Made by a program: the position numbers and the translations under genes. The notes under the pieces are model-generated. The model did not search any database. It had not been told where the DNA came from and was given only the letters and a program-made list of their open reading frames with translations. From NCBI GenBank assembly GCA_024640205.1, contig JAHEFL010000015.1:1-7702 (forward strand): DNA of 7,702 nucleotides. The letters are read 5' to 3'. Positions 7,267-7,702 of the stretch are shown one piece after another (the first letter of the stretch is position 1; each line of letters starts with the position of its first letter). The DNA is from Flavobacteriales bacterium. GTDB taxonomy: Bacteria > Bacteroidota > Bacteroidia > Flavobacteriales_F > PHOS-HE28.

Positions 7267-7295
7267 TGTTAATGCTCACTTGGTACCTGTTAATG
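7267..7295. repeat. Direct repeat TGTTAATG, 21-base spacing
   Basis: TGTTAATG occurs at 7267-7274 and 7288-7295, 21 bases start to start, about two helical turns. The pair stands some 80-110 bases upstream of the operon's candidate -7 box and on the upstream side of the divergent gene. Equal-phase spacing fits a dimeric DNA-binding regulator, but no regulator can be named. Confidence 0.4.
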
Positions 7296-7300
7296 AAGAG

Positions 7301-7352
7301 ACCGGAGCATTCCATTTCGTTACCAATGGACGATCTTTCCATCGGTTCCGGT
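7301..7352. repeat. Nested inverted repeats, possible three-way junction
   Basis: Outer arms ACCGGA (7301-7306) and TCCGGT (7347-7352) pair; as plus-strand RNA two more pairs (G-U, C-G) extend the stem to 8. They enclose a hairpin with arms TCCATT (7311-7316) and AATGGA (7325-7330), and directly after it a small one with arms CGAT (7331-7334) and ATCG (7341-7344). Together they could fold as a three-way junction. The arms are short, so chance is a real alternative. Confidence 0.3.
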
Positions 7353-7463
7353 ACTTATGATCGGATGAGGGTCGTCCAACATGATCGAGGCATTCTGGTG
7401 TTTGATCGGTGGATCCATGGATATTTGATGTACCGTTCACCATTCTTTCGCTGGATCCATACC

Positions 7464-7702
7464 ATGCGTTGCATCGCTCTTTCCAGCTTGCTTTTCACTG
7501 CAGCTCTCCAGTCCCAACCTTTGTTGGATATCCTGACGGTGAACGGGATGGCCAGCGCGAGCGTGATGCGCGGAGAGCTGAGCGCCACACTTCCCATTCG
7601 CCTGGATAGTGGCCGGGTGTTCCTCGTGGACCCATACTATGTCCAGTGGCGGACCACGACGCAGGGTTCGCGCTATGTTCCTCCCGGACCGGCATCCGTG
7701 GT
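7464..7702 (+). CDS. Secreted or outer-membrane hypothetical protein, N-terminal part (runs off right edge)
   Basis: A plus-strand frame with no stop to the window end starts at the ATG at 7464 and gives 79 codons. The N-terminus MRCIALSSLLFTAALQSQP has the charged, hydrophobic and polar parts of a Sec signal peptide, with cleavage likely around residues 16-18. The mature part begins LLDILTVNGMASASVMRGELSATLPIRL and then FLVDPYYVQWRTT. These are alternating polar and apolar stretches separated by turns, as expected for outer-membrane beta strands. The family was not recognised; an outer-membrane barrel of unknown function is my best guess. Codons here use G or C at the third position much more than the stretch before 7464, which supports this start even though the frame stays open upstream to 7203. 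No Shine-Dalgarno sequence is visible. It is transcribed away from the polysaccharide operon and need not belong to the pathway. Confidence 0.7.
   Translation, partial: MRCIALSSLLFTAALQSQPLLDILTVNGMASASVMRGELSATLPIRLDSGRVFLVDPYYVQWRTTTQGSRYVPPGPASV

Larger units (their letters stand above)
7033..7463. promoter_or_regulatory. Divergent intergenic regulatory region
   Basis: These 431 bases separate the minus-strand operon from the plus-strand gene. The wza side (7033-7177) would be the operon's leader. The middle (about 7186-7300) is richer in A and T and holds the operon promoter candidate and the TGTTAATG repeat. The plus-gene side (7301-7463) holds inverted repeats and palindromes. No tRNA, ribozyme or known riboswitch was recognised, and no convincing promoter for the plus gene was found. 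Confidence 0.6.

Noticed and set aside
7231..7287. Cluster of palindromic hexamers (GTATAC, AGTACT, ACTAGT, GGTACC)
   Set aside because: They differ from each other, share no spacing and are short enough to arise by chance in this composition.
7355..7597. Minus-strand ORF in the divergent region
   Set aside because: It is antisense to the signal-peptide-bearing plus-strand frame and has no recognisable content; the plus frame explains the base composition better.

Overview
The window holds most of one minus-strand operon for making and exporting a surface polysaccharide (capsule, exopolysaccharide or O-antigen type), plus the first 239 bases of a divergent plus-strand gene at the right edge. 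Read in the direction of transcription (right to left), the operon runs: Wza-type outer-membrane export lipoprotein (7032-6232), Wzc/GumC-type chain-length regulator fused to a BY-type tyrosine autokinase (6235-3872), WzxC-like flippase (3793-2327), family 2 glycosyltransferase (2330-1344), glucose-1-phosphate cytidylyltransferase RfbF (1347-568), and CDP-glucose 4,6-dehydratase RfbG (577 to the left edge, incomplete).

The genes form one pathway. RfbF makes CDP-glucose and RfbG converts it to CDP-4-keto-6-deoxyglucose, the precursor of CDP-linked 6-deoxy and 3,6-dideoxy sugars. The glycosyltransferase adds a sugar to the lipid-linked repeat unit, the flippase moves lipid-linked units across the inner membrane, and the Wzc/Wza pair controls polymer length and passes the polymer through the envelope. 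Almost all junctions overlap (TTGA, ATGA, ATGA, and a 10-base overlap), which points to translational coupling. The exception is wzc-to-flippase, with a 78-base gap and the only clear Shine-Dalgarno sequence at a confident start.

The organism is probably a member of Bacteroidota, perhaps Flavobacteriales, with roughly balanced GC. This is an inference from four points: most starts lack a Shine-Dalgarno sequence; a perfect match to the Bacteroidota -7 box (TAnnTTTG) lies upstream of wza; the Wza homologue is short with a C-terminal membrane helix; and the kinase is fused to the co-polymerase with a C-terminal Tyr/Gly cluster.

The 7033-7463 region is a divergent regulatory region without a firm gene. 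It holds the operon promoter candidate, a possible 41-codon leader ORF whose stop overlaps the wza start, a 21-base-spaced direct repeat, a possible branched inverted-repeat structure and overlapping palindromes. No mobile element, CRISPR array, tRNA or rRNA was seen. The protein-coding part is an ordinary polysaccharide locus. The points most worth checking are small-scale ones in the leader and divergent region, and start-codon choices. I did not find evidence of a new multi-gene system.
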